From contig LT598457.1 in the NCBI GenBank assembly GCA_900074725.1, forward strand, positions 372,001 through 436,000: 64,000 nt of DNA. Direction: 5' to 3'. Origin of the DNA: Lachancea dasiensis (Eukaryota; Ascomycota; Saccharomycetes; Saccharomycetales; Saccharomycetaceae). The translations under genes and the position numbers were made by a program. The notes beneath the pieces are model-generated. The model worked only from the letters and a program-made list of their open reading frames with translations, searched no databases and was not told where the DNA came from. Below, one piece after another: positions 29,286 through 39,000 of the stretch; positions within the stretch are counted from its first letter, which is position 1, and the number at the start of each line of letters is the position of its first letter.

Positions 29286-29633
29286 CTATTATCTCCAAGA
29301 GCGAATAACCCTGAGTTTGATCCTTTTGTTGGTTGTTGTTGTGAGGTGCGAGAAGAGCTTTTGATGGTTACTTGATTTTCCAAACTCTTTCGTCAAAAAA
29401 TACATACGCTATGTGTAATATGTCTACCTTCCGGGCATAGTAGAGACACCAAATTTAAGAGTTCACTCTTATCGCACACATCAAGTGCTCTCGTGGGATC
29501 AGGGCCGATTGCATTGTAAAGGCCGGAATAGCTTTTCAATAGGTCTCGAAATATCAGAATAGGACCTAATTTGGTAACGTTGTTGCTGTTAACCAATCAG
29601 ATTGAAACAGACTAGTTGAAAAGTGATAAAAGT
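29286..29633. other. Divergent promoter YCK3-EAF3
   Basis: About 350 bases with both promoters. It is also a synteny breakpoint relative to S. cerevisiae. No RNA gene is seen. Confidence 0.4.
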
Positions 29634-30515
29634 ATGCCTTTAGCAGTAGAAGACAAGTGTTTGGCTTTCCATGGCCCGCTTCTATACACTGCAAAAGTCT
29701 TGAAAGCCCACGACCCTGCCAATCCGGAGAAAACCGCCGGCGATGAGGTGCCAGCGAACCTTAAAGACCAGCAATGCTTCTTCATACACTACCGGGGGTG
29801 GAAGTCATCGTGGGACGAGTGGGTCAGCCCCGAGAGGCTCAAGGAGTATACAGAGGAAAACTTGCAATATAAACAAGAACTGGTTCAACAGGCCAAGGAT
29901 GCGCGGCAGGCTAAGAAGAAAACGCCTGCTAAACCTCGCAAAGCAGAACCCCGTAAGCGAAAGTCTGCTACTGCTGCTGCCGACGAAACAGGCAGTGCGG
30001 GGCCGCAAGGACCTCGTATTGTGGTGCATATTGCGCAGACTCTAAAAGCCGTATTGGTCGACGACTGGGAGCGCATCACCAAGGACAAAAAGCTGGTTTC
30101 TTTGCCTTGCAGGCCGACCGTCGCTCAGTTATTAGATGAATACTGCGAAGACGCAAGTGCGCATGAAGTGTCGCCTGTGGTGCAATCGCAGTTGCACGAG
30201 TACTGTAGTGGACTCAAGCTCTATTTCGACAATTCTCTGGCGGTATTACTACTGTATCGGTTCGAAAGACTACAGTATGCTGATTACGTCCAGGATCCAG
30301 CCTCGTCAATTTACGGGGCCGTTCATCTGCTGCGGCTGCTCAGCAGTCTGCCAGAGTTGGTGTCGTTTACGTCTATGGACGAATTCGGTTGCGACGTGAT
30401 TGTCCAGCAGACCGAAAAACTGCTTAAATGGCTTAGTAGAAACATGGAACTTTTCGACGATGGTATGTACGTCAATACTAGCAGTCAGTATGAGGGCACT
30501 GCATTAAATATGTGA
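29634..30515 (+). CDS. EAF3: Eaf3, chromo-barrel/MRG subunit of NuA4 and Rpd3S
   Basis: 293 residues (S. cerevisiae 401). An N-terminal chromo barrel with CLAFHGPLLYTAKVLK and FFIHYRGWKSSWDEWV supplies the aromatic cage that reads H3K36 methylation. A short basic linker with KPRKAEPRKRKS follows; it is much shorter than in S. cerevisiae, explaining the size difference. The MRG domain fills residues ~130-293 and ends YVNTSSQYEG, as in Eaf3. Eaf3 guides Rpd3S to transcribed genes and is part of NuA4. The open frame begins at a TTG at 29616; the ATG at 29634 is chosen. Confidence 0.94.
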   Translation: MPLAVEDKCLAFHGPLLYTAKVLKAHDPANPEKTAGDEVPANLKDQQCFFIHYRGWKSSWDEWVSPERLKEYTEENLQYKQELVQQAKDARQAKKKTPAKPRKAEPRKRKSATAAADETGSAGPQGPRIVVHIAQTLKAVLVDDWERITKDKKLVSLPCRPTVAQLLDEYCEDASAHEVSPVVQSQLHEYCSGLKLYFDNSLAVLLLYRFERLQYADYVQDPASSIYGAVHLLRLLSSLPELVSFTSMDEFGCDVIVQQTEKLLKWLSRNMELFDDGMYVNTSSQYEGTALNM

Positions 30516-31020
30516 CTTGTGCAAACGGGCATCTTTAAGTGTTTGTAATATTTACCAATGGACGACCATCACAAGTTTGAGTAGCAGTACATGAATTGTA
30601 TTTGATATCGCTCACATTTCCGCATGTTGTCTCGGACTACATGACTTTACTGTCGAACATTTACACGGCTCATTCGTCGCTCGCAAAGCGATTCATTTTG
30701 CTTTGAAAAAGAAACTGGATTCATGTGTGGATTTGCCAATTATAAGTAAGATTGATGTCGGCCAGTTTTCGCTACTGGAATTTGTGAATCCTTTGAATAC
30801 GGACTTTGTTGTTGATATCGCACGCTCATTAAGGATTTTTCAAAAACATATGTTAAAACGTACTGATACTCTTCTTCAAAGAAAAGACGAAAGTCGAATG
30901 CTACAACTAGAGCCCTAGAGCACTCAACGCGAGCTCCTTTCTCAACTGTATTTATTCAAGCTCACTGATACACCTGGAATTTGCTTCGTAGCGTTGCATG
31001 AGTGGTGACATTATTGAAAG
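30516..31020 (+). other. Intergenic region EAF3-AGC1
   Basis: 505 bases between tandem genes. It contains a TTG-initiated 71-codon frame (30703-30918) with no recognisable features, judged non-coding. No counterpart of YPR022C, which lies between these genes in S. cerevisiae, is present. Confidence 0.45.
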
Positions 31021-33681
31021 ATGGAGCTAAGCAACTCGACAACAGAAAAGAAAAACCAACAGGTGGAGATCTTCCTCAAGTTCGCCTCTGAGGGAAACAG
31101 GAGAAACGGTGGCGACGTCGGAAGAAGGGTCTTGACCTACGATGATTTTTTGAGAATGATATCGAGCTCGAAATCGTTGTACTCAAAGTTCACAGACCAT
31201 TCCTACAACTTGAACGAAATACCAGACGAAGCTTTCGGGAGCATCTTCTTTGCGTTGGATGAGAACAACAAAGGCTACTTGACGCTTAACGACTGGTTTC
31301 ACTTCAACAACCTATTAGAATGTGATAATTATCACTTGATCATTTTGTATGAATTCTTTAAGAAGTTCGACGTCGCCAATATTACACGTCAGGCTGCGAG
31401 CGCTGCTACAAGGAAATCTGGCGAATTGGCTGATGATCCTAGAACGAAGCCGGCTAACTATGGAAGTCGTTTTCTCAGTTTCGACAGCCTGTACTTAAAT
31501 CTCAATCAATTCAAGGCCACCATCAAATTTCTACACGAGGCAGTCAACGATAGGTTTCTCACTTCTAATAAGATATTGCTAGACTGGGACGAATTCAAAT
31601 GGCTACGATTCTACCAAACTTTTCCTTTTCCTGTCACCGAGGGACCTCACATAAGCTTGAACTCGCTCGTCACCATTATGCAAAATGATTTGAAGAACGA
31701 GAAGTTGTACTTGGGCTTTGATAGACTATCACATCTCAATCACAAAAACCAGACCCTTGCACTGAATAAAAACCAACTAGTTTATTTGCTGAAGGTATTT
31801 TACTCGCACAGAATTTCTGCAGATGTCTTTAACTCATTGAACCTGTCAAATACCAGAATGATAAAATCAGACAACAATTACATCAACTATAATGTTTTCA
31901 AGGACATTTTTTACTTATTTCAGAATTTTGATCTTCTGAATCAAGTTTTCATGCGATATGCCAAAGCCAATAATTTTGATGACCAGGACTTGCGAGAATG
32001 CGTAATTTCAAAGGACGATTTGAAAGAGTTTTTGAATGTGGAATACAATAAAGTAAACAACATTGTGGAATTTTCGCCTTCGCAAATAAATCTCCTGTTC
32101 TCAATTGTGGCTAACTCTAAGAGAAGCAAAATGATTGAGAAAAGTATCGATACTCATCATGAGGATTCTGCCATTCAAAGCTTTATTCAAAACGATTTTT
32201 GTAATCGAGGAAACAATGGAAAGCAAAGTTTGAAGGAGTTCAATAGCAATTATTTGGAAGTGATTGGTGGTATGTCAGGAGAATTCGACAATGTCAAGAA
32301 ACATCGCCGCCGAGCTTCAGCAAACCTGGTTGATCGCTTTTTTAAGCCTCACGATCATTTAGAGGATGCCTCGAGTCTAGATTTGACGATGGACGACTTT
32401 TTGAAGATTGTTAATCCGAATTATCTCAATGATTTAGTTCATCAAATGGAAATACGCCGCATACAAAGCGAGTCATTGTACACCAATTTCTATTTTTTTC
32501 CTATTTTTGATTCTCTTTACAACTTCTTGCTGGGTTCAGTTGCAGGTTGTATTGGGGCAACAGTTGTGTACCCGATTGACCTTGTAAAGACCCGAATGCA
32601 AGCACAAAGGAATTTCTCACAGTACAAGAACGCTCTTGACTGTTTGACAAAAATTTTGACTCGTGAAGGTTTTAGAGGAATTTACTCTGGATTGGGACCT
32701 CAGTTGGTAGGTGTTTGTCCTGAAAAAGCCATCAAATTGACAGTTAACGACTACGTTCGGAATTACCTAATGGACTCAAATCAGAATATATCTGTTCCGC
32801 TAGAAATTCTTGCTGGTGCAACCGCGGGTGCATGTCAGGTCGTTTTTACAAATCCACTTGAAGTTGTGAAAATTAGGCTACAGGTCAGATCTGAATATAG
32901 TACTGTCCCAGGAAGTCCTCAGGTAAACGCCATAAGTATTATCAAGTCCTTGGGGTTGAACGGCTTGTACCGGGGTATTGGTGCTTGTTTGATGAGAGAC
33001 GTGCCATTTTCTGCTATTTATTTCCCAACATATGCTCACCTCAAGAAAATTCTTTTTGACTACGACCCACAAGATAAGACGAAGAGACCTCGGTTACGCA
33101 CTTGGGAGCTTTTGACTGCAGGAGGACTGGCAGGAATGCCAGCAGCCTATTTAACTACGCCATTTGATGTAATCAAAACAAGACTTCAGATTGATCCAAG
33201 GAAAGGAGAAACAAAGTATAATGGAATTTTCCATGCCGCAAAGACAATTTTGAAGGAAGAGAGCTTGAGAAGTTTCTTCAAAGGTGGAGAAGCTCGTGTT
33301 TTGAGAAGCTCCCCGCAGTTTGGATTCACATTAGCCGCATATGAAATATTTCAAAATCTCTTCCCTTTGAAATCAACTTCAGGCGAAAACAATGATCAAA
33401 CCAGATTTAATGAGGGCTCAAGCGAGACACCCATGGTCACCGGTGCGTTTTCCAAATTTTTTAAGTCGCTAAAAAATTCGTCTCAACAACACGTTGAGAT
33501 CACGGAGTTTTTTGGGCCATCCGTGGATCCTTATAGCTCCAACTACTTGAACTACTATTACAAGAGCTGTCAAGTGGCTAAATTATTTATAGACCTGGAC
33601 TACAATTTTGCAAAATTTGACTATCGTGTTTACACAAAGTTCCATAAGTTTGTCAAAGATGCAGAATTAAGGCCAAAATAG
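31021..33681 (+). CDS. AGC1: Mitochondrial aspartate-glutamate carrier Agc1
   Basis: 886 residues (S. cerevisiae Agc1, YPR021C, has 902). The N-terminal ~490 residues are an EF-hand-like regulatory region as in aralar/citrin-type carriers, with FFALDENNKGYLTLNDWFHF near residue 78. Three mitochondrial carrier repeats follow, with signatures PIDLVKTRMQ (near 518), NPLEVVKIRLQ (near 611) and TPFDVIKTRLQ (near 713). A tail of ~100 residues ends the protein. It exchanges aspartate for glutamate across the inner membrane and supports the malate-aspartate shuttle. Confidence 0.95.
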   Translation: MELSNSTTEKKNQQVEIFLKFASEGNRRNGGDVGRRVLTYDDFLRMISSSKSLYSKFTDHSYNLNEIPDEAFGSIFFALDENNKGYLTLNDWFHFNNLLECDNYHLIILYEFFKKFDVANITRQAASAATRKSGELADDPRTKPANYGSRFLSFDSLYLNLNQFKATIKFLHEAVNDRFLTSNKILLDWDEFKWLRFYQTFPFPVTEGPHISLNSLVTIMQNDLKNEKLYLGFDRLSHLNHKNQTLALNKNQLVYLLKVFYSHRISADVFNSLNLSNTRMIKSDNNYINYNVFKDIFYLFQNFDLLNQVFMRYAKANNFDDQDLRECVISKDDLKEFLNVEYNKVNNIVEFSPSQINLLFSIVANSKRSKMIEKSIDTHHEDSAIQSFIQNDFCNRGNNGKQSLKEFNSNYLEVIGGMSGEFDNVKKHRRRASANLVDRFFKPHDHLEDASSLDLTMDDFLKIVNPNYLNDLVHQMEIRRIQSESLYTNFYFFPIFDSLYNFLLGSVAGCIGATVVYPIDLVKTRMQAQRNFSQYKNALDCLTKILTREGFRGIYSGLGPQLVGVCPEKAIKLTVNDYVRNYLMDSNQNISVPLEILAGATAGACQVVFTNPLEVVKIRLQVRSEYSTVPGSPQVNAISIIKSLGLNGLYRGIGACLMRDVPFSAIYFPTYAHLKKILFDYDPQDKTKRPRLRTWELLTAGGLAGMPAAYLTTPFDVIKTRLQIDPRKGETKYNGIFHAAKTILKEESLRSFFKGGEARVLRSSPQFGFTLAAYEIFQNLFPLKSTSGENNDQTRFNEGSSETPMVTGAFSKFFKSLKNSSQQHVEITEFFGPSVDPYSSNYLNYYYKSCQVAKLFIDLDYNFAKFDYRVYTKFHKFVKDAELRPK

Positions 33682-33752
33682 CATCACTAGCATTACGCTT
33701 CAGCGTAAACTTTTATAATTCTTAATAAACTAATGCTCCTAATTTACACGCA

Positions 33753-34937
33753 CTAATTTTGATTTCGCACTTTTGCGCGGGAGAATATCTGCAGCGACTT
33801 TGGGTCCCATTCAAAATTTCCTTCGTTTACGACAGCGTTAAGCCTGACATTTCTGAATACGTAGGGCCGCTTGCTGGGGGACAGATCCGATCGGGTCGCG
33901 GTAAGAAATCTGTCCTTGGTCTTGTTATAAAGAATTTCGCGGGATTCTATCACGTCTGCCATATTTTCTTGAGTGTTAGGAAAGTCGAGGCGACCAAATC
34001 CTGGTGGGGACTTTGATCTTTGTCGCATATTTGCAAACTCCACATTCGTCAACAAGGTGGGTCCCTCATTACTAGTGCTACAGTCCTCCACAACAACTTC
34101 AAACCCCCTTTCTGGATGTAAGATCAGCTTCTGCTTCTGTAGAGGTTTTCCTACCGTCGAACTAAACTTGGAAGCTGCCGATGGCCTGCTCTCCCGCGAG
34201 GGTCCGGCCAATTCGTTAACTTTGAAATCCTCAAAGATCCAAGGTTTTTTGGTAAGAGGATTCCCATTAAAATTAAGTCTCGCAGCAAAAGGTGGGTCGG
34301 CTGCTGGTGGATTTGTCGAATACAAATTTCGTCCACCAGGTGGCTCTTCGTGCATTGCATTTTTCGACTCAACGAAGCCCTCATCAACTACTTCTTGCTC
34401 TGCAGTATCAGACCAGTCTATGTCTCCTTCGGAATCGCTGATCACCGCGAGTCGAGTTTTGATGGGGCTAGATTTCTGAGATCTCGCGTCTCGAGAACAA
34501 CGAGGTCTAAGAGGGGAGCTCAAATCCACCTCTTTACTCTGCAGATCCAAAGTTCCAGGGATCAAAAATTCCTCGAAGGGTACCAATTGGCTAGATCCTG
34601 GCGACCTGTGGACGTCTCGCTCTGTTTTCTGCTTTTTTTCAATCTGAGTGGCAGGCAGATCTTCTCTGGCACTGTCCTGTATTTGCTCTTGCAACTGCTC
34701 CTCCAGCTTGGCTCCTAAACTCTCCGTTTTTAGCTGCAGCTCATTTTTAGATCCTGCTTCAACTTTAACATTCAGAGTCCGAGGCTCTGTCTGAAGCTCC
34801 TGGATGGATTCTACCCGTCTGCTGATCTCTTGAGCGAGGTCAATTTGAAGACTCAGGAGATCGTCTAAAGACCAGTTGTCTAAGATTTGCTTCTTATGTT
34901 CTTCTTTATCCTGTGAACGACATGCTACGGGTGGCAT
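33753..34937 (-). CDS. SAE2: DNA-end resection factor Sae2 (CtIP family)
   Basis: 394 residues from this ATG (S. cerevisiae Sae2, YGL175C, has 345). The N-terminal helix ILDNWSLDDLLSLQIDLAQE corresponds to the tetramerisation region. The middle is disordered with many SP/SQ/TQ sites that fit CDK and Tel1/Mec1 regulation. The conserved C-terminal domain starts at PPGFGRLDFPNTQE, continues with KTKDRFL and ends EWDPKSLQIFSRA. Sae2 stimulates Mre11-Rad50-Xrs2 nuclease at hairpins and meiotic Spo11 ends. The frame runs further to a TTG at 35024; the ATG at 34937 fits the family better. It is divergent from BUD13, as in S. cerevisiae. Confidence 0.93.
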   Translation of the reverse strand: MPPVACRSQDKEEHKKQILDNWSLDDLLSLQIDLAQEISRRVESIQELQTEPRTLNVKVEAGSKNELQLKTESLGAKLEEQLQEQIQDSAREDLPATQIEKKQKTERDVHRSPGSSQLVPFEEFLIPGTLDLQSKEVDLSSPLRPRCSRDARSQKSSPIKTRLAVISDSEGDIDWSDTAEQEVVDEGFVESKNAMHEEPPGGRNLYSTNPPAADPPFAARLNFNGNPLTKKPWIFEDFKVNELAGPSRESRPSAASKFSSTVGKPLQKQKLILHPERGFEVVVEDCSTSNEGPTLLTNVEFANMRQRSKSPPGFGRLDFPNTQENMADVIESREILYNKTKDRFLTATRSDLSPSKRPYVFRNVRLNAVVNEGNFEWDPKSLQIFSRAKVRNQN

Positions 34938-35111
34938 TGGCCTCCTTTCATTGTTTATTGCACGATGTTTGTCTCGCTCGCGTATTTTACTAGCTAGTTC
35001 ACAAGATATAATAATATTAATCAAACTTTAATTTAATACTGTGAATCACGTCTAACCTTAAACCATCTGGATAACAAGGCCGGCTTAAGAGCCGAATCAA
35101 AAAGACAACAC

Positions 35112-35942
35112 ATGTCTTTGAATGATTTCCTGGCTAAAAATTATGGCTCCGGTAAGCCTACCAAAGAAAAACGGAAGAAATCGGGTGTTCCAAAACGTTC
35201 TTCTGGGCTCAGTATTGTTGATGGGCATAAGCAGGATGAGGCTGAGCTAACGAAGGTAAGCCCAGGCGCTGTCGAAACGAAACTGCGAGGTGAGCCTGTG
35301 ACTAAGGCTAAAAACAAGTCTTTATGGAAAAATCTCAATACAAATGAAATATGTATCCGTCAATCCAATGAGAAAGCGTCAACTTCAGGTCAGGTACCTG
35401 GTTCGTTGAGTGGTCGGGAGGGACTACAGTCTGCTGTTGATGTTCGCAAAAGAGCAGAATTTCTAGAAAAAGAGGCCAGGGCCACTGTAAGCAAAAGCGG
35501 AGTGGATGCTCAGACGGTTTACAGAGACACACAGGGTCGTAAAATTGATGACTATGAAGCTTATGCTACATCGAACAAAGAGAAGCACGAGCGAGAAGAG
35601 GCACTGCGACAGAGGCAACTCCGGGAACTGAACATGGGCGAAATACAGAGACATGCAATTCTGAAGTCAGTCAAAAAAAATACTAAGACGAGCGACAAGC
35701 AATTTGAAGATCCACTTAACGCATTCACAGTTGACCCCACAGCGGTCGATGCCGCACCCCAGTCGCCGCTGGGTCGGAAACTTTATGACAAGATCAGTCC
35801 CGAGAATAGGTTTGGGATAGCGCCAGGTTGGCGCTGGGACGGGGTTGACAGATCAAATGGATTTGAAGCAAAATGGCTTGCCAAACAAAATGAGATCAAC
35901 GAAAAGAAGGTGCAAAGCTTCACTCGGGAGGAGAACGAATAA
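35112..35942 (+). CDS. BUD13: RES-complex splicing factor Bud13
   Basis: 276 residues (S. cerevisiae Bud13, YGL174W, has 266). The start [12 protein letters not shown] and the C-terminal block [30 protein letters not shown] and [14 protein letters not shown] are diagnostic. The middle is lysine-rich and probably disordered. Bud13 with Pml1 and Snu17 forms the RES complex, which aids splicing and nuclear retention of unspliced pre-mRNA. The coding sequence is continuous here, with no intron visible. Confidence 0.96.
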   Translation: MSLNDFLAKNYGSGKPTKEKRKKSGVPKRSSGLSIVDGHKQDEAELTKVSPGAVETKLRGEPVTKAKNKSLWKNLNTNEICIRQSNEKASTSGQVPGSLSGREGLQSAVDVRKRAEFLEKEARATVSKSGVDAQTVYRDTQGRKIDDYEAYATSNKEKHEREEALRQRQLRELNMGEIQRHAILKSVKKNTKTSDKQFEDPLNAFTVDPTAVDAAPQSPLGRKLYDKISPENRFGIAPGWRWDGVDRSNGFEAKWLAKQNEINEKKVQSFTREENE

Positions 35943-36054
35943 AAATTCACTATATAAAGTTAAAAACAAAAACAAAATTTTTAGTCTTGCGGGATGGCGT
36001 GACGAGAGCTCATTCTTAGTCCTTGATAGCACTATTCAAGGCGTGTGCAGCACC

Positions 36055-39000
36055 TTATTTCGTTGAAGCAGAACTGTTTGGTTTGGAAACTGGTCCTCTT
36101 CCTCTCTGTGACTCTCTGTCGCGGCCCCGCCCACGACCACGTCCCCTGTAACCTCCTCTGGCTCCCCTTTTGGAATTAACACGACTGTTGATAGCAGTGT
36201 TAGAGGCAGTGCCATTAGGTAGGTTATAATCAGGATCGCCACTTGACTGTGCTTTGTTCATGACTTGCGGCGCAGCACCTGACTGACCTCTAGGTTCAGT
36301 TTCGTGTGGCAGGTTCCCGTTAAGACCAGGGATGGCGCCAGGCCCGGAGGGAGTGACAGGAGGTAGGGGCTGTTGGAAAGGATACTGGCCCACTGGTGGG
36401 GGCATCATACGAAGTCCCTCCTGGCTTGGGAATGGTAAAAACCCGGGAGGAGGAACTTGCCCACCCATGTGTGGTGGTATCCCATTGTGTGGGAGATTGT
36501 AAGGAAGACCGTGTGGCCCTTGGGGAGGTGGTTGGACCACTCCTTGAGCTGAAAACTGGCTGAAAATGGCATTGTAGATATTACTAGCAATTGCTCTGTC
36601 AGCCGGCAAGCTTGGTTGGCTTCCGCCATCAAGAGGCTTGTTGTGCTCCCCATTCGTTGCCTTGTCTTTTTCTTCCCCACCTTCCTGATGCTCTTCTCCC
36701 CTAATATGGGTCAAAAGCTCCTGTGCTTGCTTCTTTTTCAAGGCAGCAGAAGCCTTGGGGGGCGGTTTCGCGTAAGCGGCTTTAATCTGCTTCTGCGGTT
36801 TCTTGGCGGTCTCTTTAACAGACTTGGAAGCCTTTGAATGATAAATAAATTGCTTGTTGGTCAAGTTGAGTAGAAACGATGAATCAAGGCCCAAACCGCG
36901 CTTAGTTTTTAGTCTTCCTCCAAAATCATTTCCCGCTACAATCTCGTTATCAAAAAGAACTTGGATGGACAACTTCGGGCCAATAGTCGTATATCCTACA
37001 ACCGTACCTTTGGAGAATAAGGGTACCTTACCCGAATCCTGGATGTAGACTACTCTATCACCAAGGTCGAACCGCTGAGTTCTCAATAGGGAAAAGGATA
37101 CTTGAGGGTCAAGAACTGCTTCGCGGGGAACTTTGGCCAGCTGCTTGGAAGTCACCTCAGGAGATACTCGGGAATACTGTTCGATTGCGTCTTCGACCGC
37201 GCCCATAGACGCCTTAGTCAAAGAATCGCTTTCCAGAGAAACAGTAACAAAGTTTTGTTTGGCGCCCTTGAGCCAAGAGCGAACATTGTCAACCAGCGCT
37301 TTCAAGTCTTCGCGACCAGCCTTGGGATACATTTTTTCAAATGACGGTGTTTCTTTCGCCTGTGTTGAAAGCTTAAAGAAAAATTCAGGAAAATTCTTTT
37401 GATATTCACGTAGAAGAGCAATTGTCATATCTGAATACTCCCAGCCCTTCACGTTACGTCTGGCATAGCCCAACACCTTCTCGTGTCGAGATTCAAACTT
37501 TATCTCAAGACCGAAGTTAATTGGCCTCTCCCCAAATCCGTCAACCATGAATTTGGAAGTGATCCTTGATAAAAAAAGAGGATGTATTTGTAGTCTCTTA
37601 GAAACAACAAATGAAGGATAATAACGAATCAATTTTTCATCTAATTGTGCTCTCACCTTTCCTATAGTTGGCTCAGATTTAGTGGTATGCTTCTCCACCG
37701 TTAGTCTCAGCCTAGTAGAGCTGCTATATCCATCAATGGTGGCTTTCCCGCCATAAGCGTAGTCACCCAAGAAGATGACATCAGAGCCCTCTGGAAATTC
37801 CTCGTCAACAGGTAATGGAGGTCTTTCCATATAACGTTTGTCCTTGTTTTCAACATCCTCAACGATCAATTGTAAAGGATAAAACTCCTCATTGGAAGAA
37901 AACGTCTTAACAAAAGCGCCTTCTGGTGTTCTCGTTAACCCATTTACGGGTACAACACGGACGATAGCGCGAACCTCGTCAAGGACTACTCCTCTTTGAA
38001 TTGAGTAATTTCTGCGGATATTTGCCCTCTGTGAATAAAACAATTTTTTCTCAGCTTCATCTAAATTCCTCTGCAATAGCTTAGGCTTGCCATTTGCTGA
38101 TAGTTTATTGTCAGATAACTCCAAAGAAATCTGACCATCGGTCACTGATAGAACTTTAGACTCTCTGAGGTAAGGCCATCTGGAGTACACAACATTCCCC
38201 AGGTGAGTTTTCGCAAATTCGTCGATCGTCAAGTTACCTTCACTGTATGCATCCTTGACACTAAGAAGCATTGACTGCTGCCTCGAAGGTTGCTGAAATA
38301 CTAAGCAACCATTATACTCTAGCTTGTTGTCGAAAGGAAGCGTCTTCAACGATGGAAACCCAGCCAGAGCACCAGCACCTAACTTGGCGCCAGGTGGAAG
38401 ACCGAAAAATAACTCCAGTCCCTTCATCGATTTCGGGACGTATTCGCGCTCAGTACAATGGTTATGTTCAATGTCCGAAAATAGACCACTTAGGGGAGAT
38501 TTGTAAATGTCGTCAATTTGAGGATTGAAAATAAAAATCAGATCAGTGCCAAAACTATTTCTCTTTTTCTCCTCAGGTGTCAATTTTTCATCTAAGGGGC
38601 TCATTGCTTCGATTAGTCTCCCTTCGTCAACGAAGGATAGTTTGACCACGGCTTCCCAATCCGCAGTTTTCCCATTTTTGTCCAATTCGACTTCGTCTGG
38701 ATAGAAGTCTGCGATTGGTGACTTGGGATCATACATCAGAGGTCTGTAAACGGTGGGTATTAAACTCTTCGACCTTTCGGGCAACACTGCCATTAGTTGT
38801 TGGAATGGCCTAAAGGGGGTACCCTTATTAAACTTGATAATTTGATTCAAACCTCTCTGCACATCGGAAATACGTGGAGCATAATGGTATTTGTAATACC
38901 ATGACCACGATTGACAGCCTTGATAGTAGTAGTAGAGCACCCATTGCAAACCTTCTACGTAATTCTCGGTCATCTCTGTCAATTCTTTCTCATCGTAATA

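Noticed and set aside
30703-30918. 71-codon frame between EAF3 and AGC1
   Set aside because: Begins only at TTG, no family resemblance, and lies in a normal-length promoter.
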